Part shown: piece by piece, positions 56,589-64,000 of the stretch
Numbering within the stretch: position 1 is the first letter of the stretch
Layout of the letters: each line of letters opens with the position of its first letter
DNA from: Paracoccaceae bacterium
GTDB taxonomy: Bacteria; Pseudomonadota; Alphaproteobacteria; Rhodobacterales; Rhodobacteraceae
Assembly: GCA_020622085.1 (NCBI GenBank)
Contig: JAHRYM010000001.1
Location: 619,117-683,116, forward strand
Direction: 5' to 3'
DNA: 64,000 nt
The notes under the pieces: generated by a model
What the model was told of the DNA's origin: nothing
What the model saw: the letters and a program-made list of their open reading frames with translations, nothing else
Databases searched by the model: none
Translations under genes and position numbers: made by a program

Positions 56589-57053
56589 ATGACCAAGACC
56601 GATGTATCGGGCCTTGCCCAGCTTGGGCAGAACGTCGCGCAACCGCAAAGCCCCGAAGAGGCGGTTCTTGAACGTGTGCCGGCCAGCCACGCCGGCACGC
56701 GCTATGTCGTGCGCTTCACGGCGCCCGAATTCACCTCGATCTGCCCGATGACCGGGCAGCCCGATTTCGCCCATATCGTCATCGACTACGTCCCGCGCGA
56801 CTGGCTGGTGGAGTCAAAATCTCTGAAGCTTTACCTGCATTCCTTCCGCAACCACGGCGCCTTCCACGAAGATTGCACCATTGACATCGCCAAGCGGCTT
56901 GTGGCGCTGCTCAACCCCGAATGGCTGCGGATCGGGGCCTATTGGTATCCGCGCGGCGGCATCCCCATCGACGTCTTCTGGCAGACCGGCACCCCACCCG
57001 AAGGGGTCTGGCTGCCCGACCAGGGGGTCGCGCCCTACCGTGGCCGGGGCTGA
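56589..57053 (+). CDS. queF: NADPH-dependent 7-cyano-7-deazaguanine reductase
   Basis: A 154-residue type I QueF that reduces preQ0 to preQ1 in queuosine synthesis. The catalytic cysteine is in [13 protein letters not shown] and the QueF motif [15 protein letters not shown] with FHEDC follows. Next to trmB it makes a tRNA-modification pair. GGAGGGG lies upstream. Confidence 0.95.
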   Translation: MTKTDVSGLAQLGQNVAQPQSPEEAVLERVPASHAGTRYVVRFTAPEFTSICPMTGQPDFAHIVIDYVPRDWLVESKSLKLYLHSFRNHGAFHEDCTIDIAKRLVALLNPEWLRIGAYWYPRGGIPIDVFWQTGTPPEGVWLPDQGVAPYRGRG

Positions 57054-57108
57054 GCGCCCTCTTCGGGTTGACCCCGCCGCGCCAGAAGGACTAAACGCGC
57101 CCCGATCC

Positions 57109-57834
57109 ATGAAAGGCGCATCCAGCGTGACCGAAGACCCCCAGGACGGCCCGCAGCCGGAATTTCGCAACTTCTATGGCCGTCGCCACGGCAAGACGCT
57201 CCGGCAAAGCCAGAAGACCTATCTTTCGGACGATCTTGAAACCCTGCGTCCGCACGGCATCTGGCCGGCCGAAAACCCCGATCGCCTGCCCTTGGACCTG
57301 ACCGCGATCTTCGGCGATGACCGGCCGGTGTGGCTGGAAATCGGCTTTGGCGGCGGCGAACATCTGGTCCACATGGCGGCGCGTTACCCCGACATCGGGA
57401 TCATCGGCTGCGAGCCTTTCGTGAACGGCGTGGCGATGCTCCTGGGAAAGATCCGCGCGGCCGGTGTCACGAACCTGGCCGTGCATCCGGGCGACGTGCG
57501 CGACCTGTTCGACGTGCTGCCCCAAGGCAGCATTTCGAGGGCCTTCCTCAACTATCCGGACCCCTGGCCAAAGCGCCGCCACCACCGCCGCCGCTTCGTG
57601 ACACAGGATCACCTGATGCCGCTCGCCCGGGTCATGGCGCCCGGCGCGGAATTCCGGGTGGCGACCGATATTCCCGACTATGTCCGCCAGACGCTGGAGG
57701 AAGTGCCGGAGGCGGGGTTTGTGCTGACGAACCAAAATGGCATCCCATGGGAAGACTGGTTGTCGACGCGCTACGAACAAAAGGCGCTGCGAGAGGGTCG
57801 CGCACCCCATTATCTGACCTTCAGGCGCGGATAA
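57109..57834 (+). CDS. trmB: tRNA (guanine-N7-)-methyltransferase
   Basis: A 241-residue SAM-dependent enzyme that makes m7G46 in tRNA. RNFYGRRHGKTLR at the N terminus, LEIGFGGGEHLVHMA (SAM site), IGCEPFVNGVA and NYPDPWPKRRHHRRR are family hallmarks. The start could be this ATG or a GTG at 57127 that has AAAGG upstream. It uses SAM, the product of metK two genes earlier. Confidence 0.94.
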   Translation: MKGASSVTEDPQDGPQPEFRNFYGRRHGKTLRQSQKTYLSDDLETLRPHGIWPAENPDRLPLDLTAIFGDDRPVWLEIGFGGGEHLVHMAARYPDIGIIGCEPFVNGVAMLLGKIRAAGVTNLAVHPGDVRDLFDVLPQGSISRAFLNYPDPWPKRRHHRRRFVTQDHLMPLARVMAPGAEFRVATDIPDYVRQTLEEVPEAGFVLTNQNGIPWEDWLSTRYEQKALREGRAPHYLTFRRG

Positions 57835-57841
57835 TGCCGCG

Positions 57842-58198
57842 TCAGCGGCGCCGCGATAGCTTCGGATCGGTGTTGCAGGTTTCCAGCGTCAGTTGCTTGA
57901 CCCAGCCGATCAACAGCACCTTGCGGTCGGTGGCGCGCGTCACCAGCAGCGCACAGGCGCAACCGTAGCCATGGCTGCCGTTGTTGCGCGTCACCCACTC
58001 ACCCAAGGTCATGTCGGGCATGTTTTCCATCCCCGGCACGGCATCGCCACCCAATGTCGCCAAGGTCCATTGCCCCTCGGCATCCGTCAGCCACCAGTTG
58101 CCCGGTGTGGGGTTATCGAGCCAGCCACAGCGGGTCTCGGCACCCGCCGGCAGGGACAGGATCGCCATGGCACATGGAACCATCAGGAATCGCAGCAT
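57842..58198 (-). CDS. DUF4087-like exported protein
   Basis: A 118-residue protein with signal peptide (LMVPCAMAILSLPAGA) and cysteine-containing mature part: RCGWLDNPTPGNWWLTD and GYGCACALLV, the DUF4087 pattern. AGGACAA precedes the ATG. It converges with trmB. Function unknown. Confidence 0.82.
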   Translation of the reverse strand: MLRFLMVPCAMAILSLPAGAETRCGWLDNPTPGNWWLTDAEGQWTLATLGGDAVPGMENMPDMTLGEWVTRNNGSHGYGCACALLVTRATDRKVLLIGWVKQLTLETCNTDPKLSRRR

Positions 58199-58283
58199 TT
58201 GTCCTGCCCCCCTTTTGCATGAAGTATGGCGCAACCCGCGGCTTTGCGCTATCCCGCCTGACGCCATCCATGGGAGAGAATGA

Positions 58284-59633
58284 ATGTCAGGCCACGACCA
58301 GCCCATCCCGATGACCGCCCGGAAATCCGGCCCGCTGCGCGGCGTGGCCGAGGTGCCGGGCGACAAGTCGATCTCGCACCGCGCCCTGATCCTCGGGGCG
58401 CTGTCCGTCGGTGAAACCCATGTGACGGGGCTTCTTGAAGGGCAGGATGTGCTGGACACGGCGAAAGCCATGCGCGCCTTCGGGGCCGAGGTGCTGCGCC
58501 ACGGCCCGGGCATCTGGTCAGTGCATGGCGTGGGCGTGGGCGGCTTTGCCGAGCCTCAGGACGTGATCGACTGCGGCAATTCGGGCACCGGCGTGCGGTT
58601 GATCATGGGCTGCATGGCCACCTCTCCCATCACCGCGACTTTCACGGGCGACGCCTCCTTGCGCAAGCGGCCGATGGGGCGCGTGACCGATCCGCTGGCG
58701 CTGTTCGGGGCGCGCGCCTACGGGCGGCAGGGCGGGCGGCTGCCGATGACCATCGTCGGGGCGGCAAATCCTGTGCCTGTCCGCTACACGGTGCCGATGC
58801 CTTCGGCGCAGGTCAAATCCGCGGTGCTGCTGGCCGGCCTGAATGCGCCGGGCGAAACCGTCGTCATCGAAAAGGAACCGACACGCGACCATTCGGAACG
58901 GATGCTCGCAGGGTTCGGCGCCCGCATCCAGACCGAGATCACGCCCGAAGGCCGCATCATCACCTTGCAGGGCCAGCCGGAATTGAAGGCGCAAAAGGTC
59001 GCCGTTCCGCGCGACCCAAGTTCGGCCGCTTTCCCGGTCTGCGCGGCGCTGATCGTCGAAGGCTCCGACATTCTGGTGCCGGGCGTCAGCCAGAGCCTGA
59101 CCCGCAACGGGCTTTTCATCACGCTGGTCGAGATGGGCGCCGACATCGCCTTTGAAAATCCCCGCGAAGAAGGCGGCGAACCGGTGGCCGACCTGCGGGT
59201 GCGCTTCTCGACGCTTTCCGGCATCGAAGTGCCGTCGGACCGCGCCGCCAGCATGATCGACGAATTCCCGGTTCTGTCCGTCGTCGCCGCCTGTGCGAAT
59301 GGCACGACCATCATGCGCGGCGTCAAGGAACTCCGCGTGAAGGAAAGCGACCGCATCGACGCCATGGCCCGCGGGCTTGAAGCCTGCGGCGTGCGGGTCG
59401 AGGAAGATGAGGATACCCTCATTGTCCACGGCATGGGGCCGAACGGCGTTCCCGGCGGGGCCACGACGCTGTCGCACCTTGATCATCGCATCGCCATGAG
59501 CTTCCTTGTCCTCGGACTTGCGTCGCGAAAACCGATCTCGGTCGATGACGGCTCCCCTATCGCGACATCCTTCCCGGTGTTTGAACCGCTGATGGCCGCA
59601 ATGGGCGCCACCATCTCCCGGTCGAACCGTTGA
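58284..59633 (+). CDS. aroA: 3-phosphoshikimate 1-carboxyvinyltransferase (EPSP synthase), class II-like
   Basis: A 449-residue enzyme of aromatic amino-acid synthesis, joining shikimate 3-phosphate and phosphoenolpyruvate. The sequence follows Agrobacterium CP4 AroA throughout: [65 protein letters not shown] and [14 protein letters not shown]. In the PEP-site loop it has NSGTGVRL rather than the NAATGCRL of CP4. GGGAGAGAA precedes the ATG. Confidence 0.96.
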   Translation: MSGHDQPIPMTARKSGPLRGVAEVPGDKSISHRALILGALSVGETHVTGLLEGQDVLDTAKAMRAFGAEVLRHGPGIWSVHGVGVGGFAEPQDVIDCGNSGTGVRLIMGCMATSPITATFTGDASLRKRPMGRVTDPLALFGARAYGRQGGRLPMTIVGAANPVPVRYTVPMPSAQVKSAVLLAGLNAPGETVVIEKEPTRDHSERMLAGFGARIQTEITPEGRIITLQGQPELKAQKVAVPRDPSSAAFPVCAALIVEGSDILVPGVSQSLTRNGLFITLVEMGADIAFENPREEGGEPVADLRVRFSTLSGIEVPSDRAASMIDEFPVLSVVAACANGTTIMRGVKELRVKESDRIDAMARGLEACGVRVEEDEDTLIVHGMGPNGVPGGATTLSHLDHRIAMSFLVLGLASRKPISVDDGSPIATSFPVFEPLMAAMGATISRSNR

Positions 59634-59637
59634 GCCT

Positions 59638-59692
59638 GAGTATTTGGACAAAGAAGAAACGGGCCGGGGTTTCTTCTTTGTCAAAAATACTC
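59638..59692. repeat. dispersed inverted repeat, copy D
   Basis: Arms GAGTATTTGGACAAAGAAGA (from 59638) and TTCTTCTTTGTCAAAAATAC (from 59671) are complementary with a small bulge; the loop is about 8 bases. It starts five bases after the aroA stop and lies before cmk. Confidence 0.88.
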
Positions 59693-59742
59693 CCCGCGGA
59701 GCGTCCCGAAGGCGCCGCCCGCGCCGGCGCAGGGGGGGCGCG

Positions 59743-60342
59743 ATGATCTTCACCGTGGCGATCGACGGGCCGGCAGCGGCGGGCAAGGGGACGATTTCCC
59801 GGGCGGTGGCGGCGCGGTTCGGGTTTGCGCATCTGGATACCGGGCTTCTTTATCGTGCCGTTGGGGCGAAAGGCGGCGATCCGGTCGCGGCGGCGCGCGG
59901 TCTGACCGAGGCCGATCTGGCGCGCGACGATCTGCGGACCCTGGCGGCGGGGCAGGCGGCGTCGAAAGTGGCGGCGGTTCCGGCGGTTCGTGCCGCATTG
60001 GTCGAGTTTCAGCGCCGCTTTGCCCGGCGGAACGGCGGCGCGGTGCTGGATGGCCGCGACATCGGCACGGTGATCTGTCCCGATGCGGCGGTGAAGCTTT
60101 ATGTCACCGCCAGCCCCGAAACCCGTGCCCATCGCCGCTGGCTGGAGCTGGGCGGCGATGCGGCGCAGGTTCTGGCCGAGGTGCTTGAGCGCGATGCGCG
60201 GGACATGGGGCGCGCGGATGCGCCGCTCCGGCCCGCGGAGGATGCGGTGGTGCTGGACACGACCGACATGACCATCGATGCCGCCGTCGCCCGGGCGGTT
60301 GCTGTGATCGACGCCCGGCTTGCCGCCCGGGGCCAGGGCTGA
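59743..60342 (+). CDS. cmk: cytidylate kinase
   Basis: A 199-residue (d)CMP kinase. P-loop [18 protein letters not shown], the NMP-binding [10 protein letters not shown] and [13 protein letters not shown] are present. It is somewhat shorter than the E. coli enzyme. AGGGGGGG lies before the start. It precedes rpsA as in most proteobacteria. Confidence 0.95.
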   Translation: MIFTVAIDGPAAAGKGTISRAVAARFGFAHLDTGLLYRAVGAKGGDPVAAARGLTEADLARDDLRTLAAGQAASKVAAVPAVRAALVEFQRRFARRNGGAVLDGRDIGTVICPDAAVKLYVTASPETRAHRRWLELGGDAAQVLAEVLERDARDMGRADAPLRPAEDAVVLDTTDMTIDAAVARAVAVIDARLAARGQG

Positions 60343-60361
60343 GCCGGTCGCGCGGTTTTCC

Positions 60362-60390
60362 TTGCCCGCAAGGCCGAAAGCCACTATAGC
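60362..60390 (+). promoter_or_regulatory. rpsA promoter
   Basis: TTGCCC (60362-60367), exactly 17 bases, TATAGC (60385-60390), leaving a leader of about 115 bases before the rpsA start. Confidence 0.65.
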
Positions 60391-60513
60391 CCGCCCATCC
60401 CGTGAGATGTCGCCTTATGCCGGCTTGCCGGTCCGGGGGGTGTTTGTTTGGGGCAAGAGACCGGCGGAGCCAACCGCATGGCCAGTGAAACACACGAAAG
60501 GAACTCAAGACGC

Positions 60514-62199
60514 ATGTGCGCTAAAGCGACTATGGAAGAATTCGAAGCCCTTCTGAACGAAAGCTTCGAGATCGACACCCCCTCGGAGGGTTCGGTCGTC
60601 AAGGGCAAGGTCATCGCCATCGAGGCAGGCCAGGCCATCATCGACGTCGGCTACAAGATGGAAGGCCGCGTCGACCTGAAGGAATTCGCAAATCCCGGCG
60701 AACAGCCCGACATTTCGGTGGGCGATGAGGTCGAGGTCTATCTGGACCGCGTCGAGAACGCGCGCGGTGAAGCGGTCATCTCGCGCGAGAAAGCCCGCCG
60801 CGAAGAAGCCTGGGATCGTCTGGAAAAAGCCTACGCTTCGGAAACCCGCGTCGATGGTGCGATCTTCGGCCGCGTCAAGGGTGGCTTCACCGTCGATCTG
60901 GGCGGTGCCGTGGCCTTCCTGCCGGGCAGCCAGGTTGACGTGCGCCCCGTGCGCGACGCCGGCCCGCTGATGGGTATCAAGCAGCCCTTCCAGATCCTGA
61001 AGATGGATCGTCGCCGTGGCAACATCGTCGTGTCGCGCCGCGCCATCCTGGAAGAAAGCCGCGCCGAACAGCGCGCCGAAGTCATCGGCAAGCTGGCCGA
61101 GGGCGATGTGGTCGATGGCGTCGTCAAGAACGTCACCGAATACGGCGCCTTCGTCGATCTGGGCGGTGTTGACGGCCTGCTGCACGTCACCGACATGGCC
61201 TGGCGCCGCGTCAACCACCCGAGCGAGATCCTGAACATCGGCGAGACCGTCAAGGTCCAGGTGATCAAGATCAACAAGGAAACCCACCGCATCAGCCTGG
61301 GCATGAAGCAGCTCCAGTCCGATCCGTGGGATTCGGTCGAGAAGGCCTATCCGCTGGGTTCGGTCCACAAGGGCCGCGTCACCAACATCACCGACTACGG
61401 CGCCTTCGTGGAGCTGGAGCCGGGCGTCGAGGGCCTTGTCCACGTTTCGGAAATGTCCTGGACCAAGAAGAACGTCCATCCGGGCAAGATCGTTTCGACC
61501 TCGCAAGAGGTGGACGTCATGGTTCTGGAAATCGACAGCGCCAAGCGCCGCGTTTCGCTTGGCCTGAAGCAGACCCAGCGCAACCCGTGGGAAGTCTTTG
61601 CCGAAACCCACCCCGTGGGCACGATCATCGAAGGCGAAGTCAAGAACATCACCGAATTCGGTCTGTTCGTCGGCCTCGAAAACGATATCGACGGCATGGT
61701 TCACCTTTCGGACCTGTCCTGGGACCAGCGTGGCGAAGACGCGATCCAGAGCTTCCGCAAGGGCGACACGGTCAAGGCCGCCGTCACCGAAGTGGATGTC
61801 GAGAAGGAACGCATCTCGCTGTCGATCAAGGCGCTTGATGCCGATACCTTCTCGGACGCGGTTGATGGCGTGAAGCGTGGATCGATCATCACCGTCACGG
61901 TCACCGTGATCGAAGAAGGTGGGATCGAGGTCGAATACAACGGCATGAAAGCCTTCATCCGCCGTTCGGACCTGTCGCGCGACCGCGCCGACCAGCGCCC
62001 CGAGCGGTTCCAGGTGGGCGATCACGTCGATGTCCGCGTGACCAACGTCGACAGCAAGACCCGCAAGCTGGGCGTGTCGATCAAGGCGCGCGAGATCGCG
62101 GAAGAAAAGGAAGCCGTCGAACAGTATGGATCGTCGGATTCGGGCGCGAGCCTGGGCGACATCCTTGGCGCCGCGCTGAAAGGCACGGGCGACCGCTGA
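60514..62199 (+). CDS. rpsA: 30S ribosomal protein S1
   Basis: A 561-residue protein with six S1 (OB-fold) RNA-binding domains, which binds mRNA at the 30S platform. Repeats are visible as VKNVTEYGAFVDLGGVDGLLHV, TNITDYGAFVELEPGVEGLVHV and VKNITEFGLFVGLENDIDGMVHL in segments. The start MCAKATMEEFEALLNESF follows AAAGGA; earlier in-frame ATGs are non-conserved. A strong terminator follows. Confidence 0.96.
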   Translation: MCAKATMEEFEALLNESFEIDTPSEGSVVKGKVIAIEAGQAIIDVGYKMEGRVDLKEFANPGEQPDISVGDEVEVYLDRVENARGEAVISREKARREEAWDRLEKAYASETRVDGAIFGRVKGGFTVDLGGAVAFLPGSQVDVRPVRDAGPLMGIKQPFQILKMDRRRGNIVVSRRAILEESRAEQRAEVIGKLAEGDVVDGVVKNVTEYGAFVDLGGVDGLLHVTDMAWRRVNHPSEILNIGETVKVQVIKINKETHRISLGMKQLQSDPWDSVEKAYPLGSVHKGRVTNITDYGAFVELEPGVEGLVHVSEMSWTKKNVHPGKIVSTSQEVDVMVLEIDSAKRRVSLGLKQTQRNPWEVFAETHPVGTIIEGEVKNITEFGLFVGLENDIDGMVHLSDLSWDQRGEDAIQSFRKGDTVKAAVTEVDVEKERISLSIKALDADTFSDAVDGVKRGSIITVTVTVIEEGGIEVEYNGMKAFIRRSDLSRDRADQRPERFQVGDHVDVRVTNVDSKTRKLGVSIKAREIAEEKEAVEQYGSSDSGASLGDILGAALKGTGDR

Positions 62200-62227
62200 A
62201 CGGTGGCCCGCTGACGGAACGGAAAAA

Positions 62228-62255
62228 GGCCCCGCCGCTGCGCGGGGCCTTTTTT
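62228..62255 (+). terminator. rho-independent terminator of rpsA
   Basis: GGCCCCGC/GCGGGGCC stem with a short CGCT loop and six T residues after it. Confidence 0.94.
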
Positions 62256-62415
62256 ATTTCGGGGCCGAATCGGCTGGCCCTTGCGGTCATGCGGGCCGTG
62301 GCACCCCGGCCCCGAAGCGCCATTGCCGCATTGCAGCACCGCCGTCACGGGGGCGAAACCTGCCCCAAGGCCTGTCTGCACCGGCCAAGTCCCCCGATTT
62401 GAAGGGCTTTTCTGT

Positions 62416-62443
62416 TTGAGTGGAAGGATTTTCCCCCTATAGT
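62416..62443 (+). promoter_or_regulatory. ihfB promoter
   Basis: TTGAGT (62416-62421), 16 bases, TATAGT (62438-62443), about 55 bases before the ihfB start. Confidence 0.65.
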
Positions 62444-62499
62444 CATTGGGGAAAACAAAGTCTGCGGGCTTGGACCCGACGGCGCCACGGGGGATGCCC

Positions 62500-62781
62500 A
62501 TGATCCGGTCAGAGTTGATCCAGAAGATTTCCGACGACAATCCGCACCTGTTCCAGCGCGACGTCGAAAAGATCGTCAACACGATCTTTGAAGAGATCAT
62601 CGAGGCCATGGCGCGTGGCGAGAGGGTCGAGCTTCGCGGCTTTGGCGCCTTTTCCGTCAAGAAACGGGATGCGCGCACCGGGCGGAACCCAAGGACGGGC
62701 GAAGCGGTTGATGTGGATCAGAAGCATGTGCCGTTCTTCAAGACCGGCAAGCTTTTGCGGGATCGCCTGAACGGGAATTGA
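62500..62781 (+). CDS. ihfB: integration host factor subunit beta
   Basis: A 93-residue HU/IHF-fold DNA-bending protein. [17 protein letters not shown] and [25 protein letters not shown] identify the beta subunit, with the proline that intercalates DNA in GRNPRTG. GGGGG six bases upstream fits the ATG at 62500 rather than that at 62494. Confidence 0.95.
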   Translation: MIRSELIQKISDDNPHLFQRDVEKIVNTIFEEIIEAMARGERVELRGFGAFSVKKRDARTGRNPRTGEAVDVDQKHVPFFKTGKLLRDRLNGN

Positions 62782-62788
62782 GACTGCC

Positions 62789-63151
62789 ATGTTACGCTAT
62801 ATCCGGGCTGTGCTTCTGGCCGCCGTTGCGGCAGTGCTGCTGATCTTTGCCTTTGCCAACCTGCAGGTCGTTACCATCAGGTTCGTTCCCGAAGGTCTTG
62901 GTGCGCTGCTGAATTTCGATCGCGCGTTCAACGTGCCGTTGTTTCTGGTGATCCTTCTTTCGATTCTGGCGGGCGTGGGGCTGGGGCAGGTCTGGGAATG
63001 GGTGCGAAACGCCAGACACCGGACCGCCGCCACCCGGAACCGCCGTCAGGTTGCGCGGCTGGAGCGCGAGGTCGGCCGCTTGCGCCAGGCACAGCCCACC
63101 GATCAGGACGAGGTTCTGGCGCTGCTTGAGGGTTCCGAGCGTCCGCGCTAA
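62789..63151 (+). CDS. LapA-domain (DUF1049) membrane protein
   Basis: A 120-residue inner-membrane protein with two helices (about 5-27 and 48-70) and a C-terminal cytoplasmic coiled coil rich in Arg and Glu. [15 protein letters not shown] is the LapA signature. In E. coli LapA works in LPS assembly control. It lies seven bases after ihfB. Confidence 0.88.
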   Translation: MLRYIRAVLLAAVAAVLLIFAFANLQVVTIRFVPEGLGALLNFDRAFNVPLFLVILLSILAGVGLGQVWEWVRNARHRTAATRNRRQVARLEREVGRLRQAQPTDQDEVLALLEGSERPR

Positions 63152-63161
63152 ACCCTTGTGC

Positions 63162-63803
63162 ATGGATACGCGCGTCAAGATCTGCGGGCTTCGAACCGAA
63201 GCCGATATCGCCGTCGCCGCCGAGGCGGGCGCCACTTACGTCGGGCTGGTGTTCTTTGCCAAATCGCCGCGCAATGTGACGATCGAGGCCGCGCGGGGGC
63301 TTGCGCTTTCGGTGCCGCCGGGGGTGGCCAAGGTGGCGCTGACGGTCGATGCCGATGACGCGACGCTGGATGCGATCTGCGATGCGGTGCCCTTGGACAT
63401 GTTGCAGCTTCACGGCCATGAAAGCCCCGACCGCGTGGCCGAGGTTCGCGGCCGCTACGGCCTGCCGGTGATGAAGGCGGTGGGTCTTTCCGGCCCCGAG
63501 GATCTGGCGGCGCTTGATCTGTACCAGACCGTGGCGGACCAGATCCTGGTCGATGCCAAGCCGCCGAAGGGGGCCGCACTTCCGGGGGGCAACGGGCTGG
63601 CCTTCGACTGGCGGCTGCTTCTGGGCCGGTCCTGGCGGCGGCCCTGGATGCTTGCGGGCGGGCTTACCCCGGACAACGTCGCGCTGGCGGTTCGGTCGAC
63701 CAATGCCCGGCAGGTGGATGTGTCTTCAGGCGTCGAAAGCGCGCCCGGCGTCAAGGACCAAGGGCTTATCCGGGCCTTTGTCGCGGCGGCGAAGGCGGGC
63801 TGA
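63162..63803 (+). CDS. trpF: phosphoribosylanthranilate isomerase
   Basis: A 213-residue TIM-barrel enzyme of tryptophan synthesis. Catalytic cysteine in [27 protein letters not shown] and the phosphate-binding end [10 protein letters not shown] with VDVSSGVE. It lies ten bases after lapA and leads into trpB. Confidence 0.96.
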   Translation: MDTRVKICGLRTEADIAVAAEAGATYVGLVFFAKSPRNVTIEAARGLALSVPPGVAKVALTVDADDATLDAICDAVPLDMLQLHGHESPDRVAEVRGRYGLPVMKAVGLSGPEDLAALDLYQTVADQILVDAKPPKGAALPGGNGLAFDWRLLLGRSWRRPWMLAGGLTPDNVALAVRSTNARQVDVSSGVESAPGVKDQGLIRAFVAAAKAG

Positions 63804-63870
63804 CCCATCCCCGGGCTTTACCGCCGGGCGTGGCAGGGGTAAGCGTGGCTGATAACCGCAGGAGACGCAG

Positions 63871-64000
63871 ATGCCCGAAGATCGGATCAACAGCTACATG
63901 GCCGGCCCGGACGAGAACGGGCGCTTTGGCATCTTCGGCGGGCGCTTCGTGTCCGAAACGCTGATGCCGCTGATCCTGGATCTTGAGGCCGAATACGAAC
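63871..64000 (+). CDS. trpB: tryptophan synthase beta subunit, 5' part
   Basis: The first 43 codons, starting [20 protein letters not shown] and continuing [15 protein letters not shown], the TrpB N terminus. AGGAGACGCAG precedes the ATG. The gene runs off the window; the PLP lysine and later regions are not visible. It pairs with trpF. Confidence 0.94.
   Translation, partial: MPEDRINSYMAGPDENGRFGIFGGRFVSETLMPLILDLEAEYE

Overview
The window is chromosomal DNA of a GC-rich alphaproteobacterium of the order Rhodobacterales (Rhodobacter/Paracoccus-like). The evidence is a SAM/SAH-type riboswitch in front of metK (a class known from this order), a tandem glycine riboswitch before gcvT, the gene neighbourhoods phoH-ybeY-corC-lnt and cmk-rpsA-ihfB-lapA-trpF-trpB, a CP4-like class II aroA, and HWE/HisKA_2-type signalling. 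Most of the window is ordinary housekeeping DNA with short spacers and many ATGA stop/start overlaps. There is no prophage, plasmid or CRISPR array.

Layout. 0-3 kb: a PfkB-family sugar kinase coupled to a minimal zincin, divergent from gltX. 3-7.6 kb: glycine riboswitch and gcvT-gcvH-gcvP, closed by a terminator. 7.7-9.5 kb: azlCD, trxC and tRNA-Ala(CGC). 9.5-11.5 kb: a gene-poor, locally AT-rich stretch with one small membrane protein, bordered by an H-NS/HvrA-type gene. 12-19 kb: TRIC-type channel, cfa, dnaB, pyrE, pyrC and two small exported proteins. 19-26 kb: an accessory surface-glycan type cluster with three glycosyltransferases and two paralogous alpha/beta-hydrolase-like proteins, one of which has lost its nucleophile and its histidine. 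26-29 kb: a DprE1/DprE2-like epimerase pair coupled to a UPF0104 membrane protein. 29-33 kb: GNAT, topA, a Gre-like factor and a Nudix protein. 33.3-36.8 kb: a secreted hydrolase gene cut by an IS66-family element with 8-bp target duplications; the element's tnpC is frameshifted. 36.8-48 kb: purEK, DUF465, hsp20-DUF1150, a histidine kinase/receiver pair, trxB-lrp, argB-ferredoxin-sixA, an SDR, a UDP-glucuronate 4-epimerase, tRNA-Met and DUF177. 48-64 kb: bamE, msrB, olsB-like, two tRNA-Asp genes, the phoH-ybeY-corC-lnt operon, metK-queF-trmB, aroA, cmk, rpsA, ihfB, lapA, trpF and the start of trpB.

How the parts connect. The glycine cleavage operon is sensed by its own substrate, and metK by its product. 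The phoH-lnt block serves RNA maturation and the envelope. The 19-29 kb region, with lpsL at 46 kb, looks like cell-surface carbohydrate assembly: sugar-nucleotide epimerisation, a polyprenyl-linked pentose epimerase pair, a membrane protein and several transferases. A family of dispersed inverted repeats (arms contain TTCTTCTTTG and AAATACTC) sits in at least four intergenic positions. The best candidates for undescribed biology are the 19-26 kb cluster with its pseudo-hydrolase, the DprE-like trio, and the dispersed repeat family.
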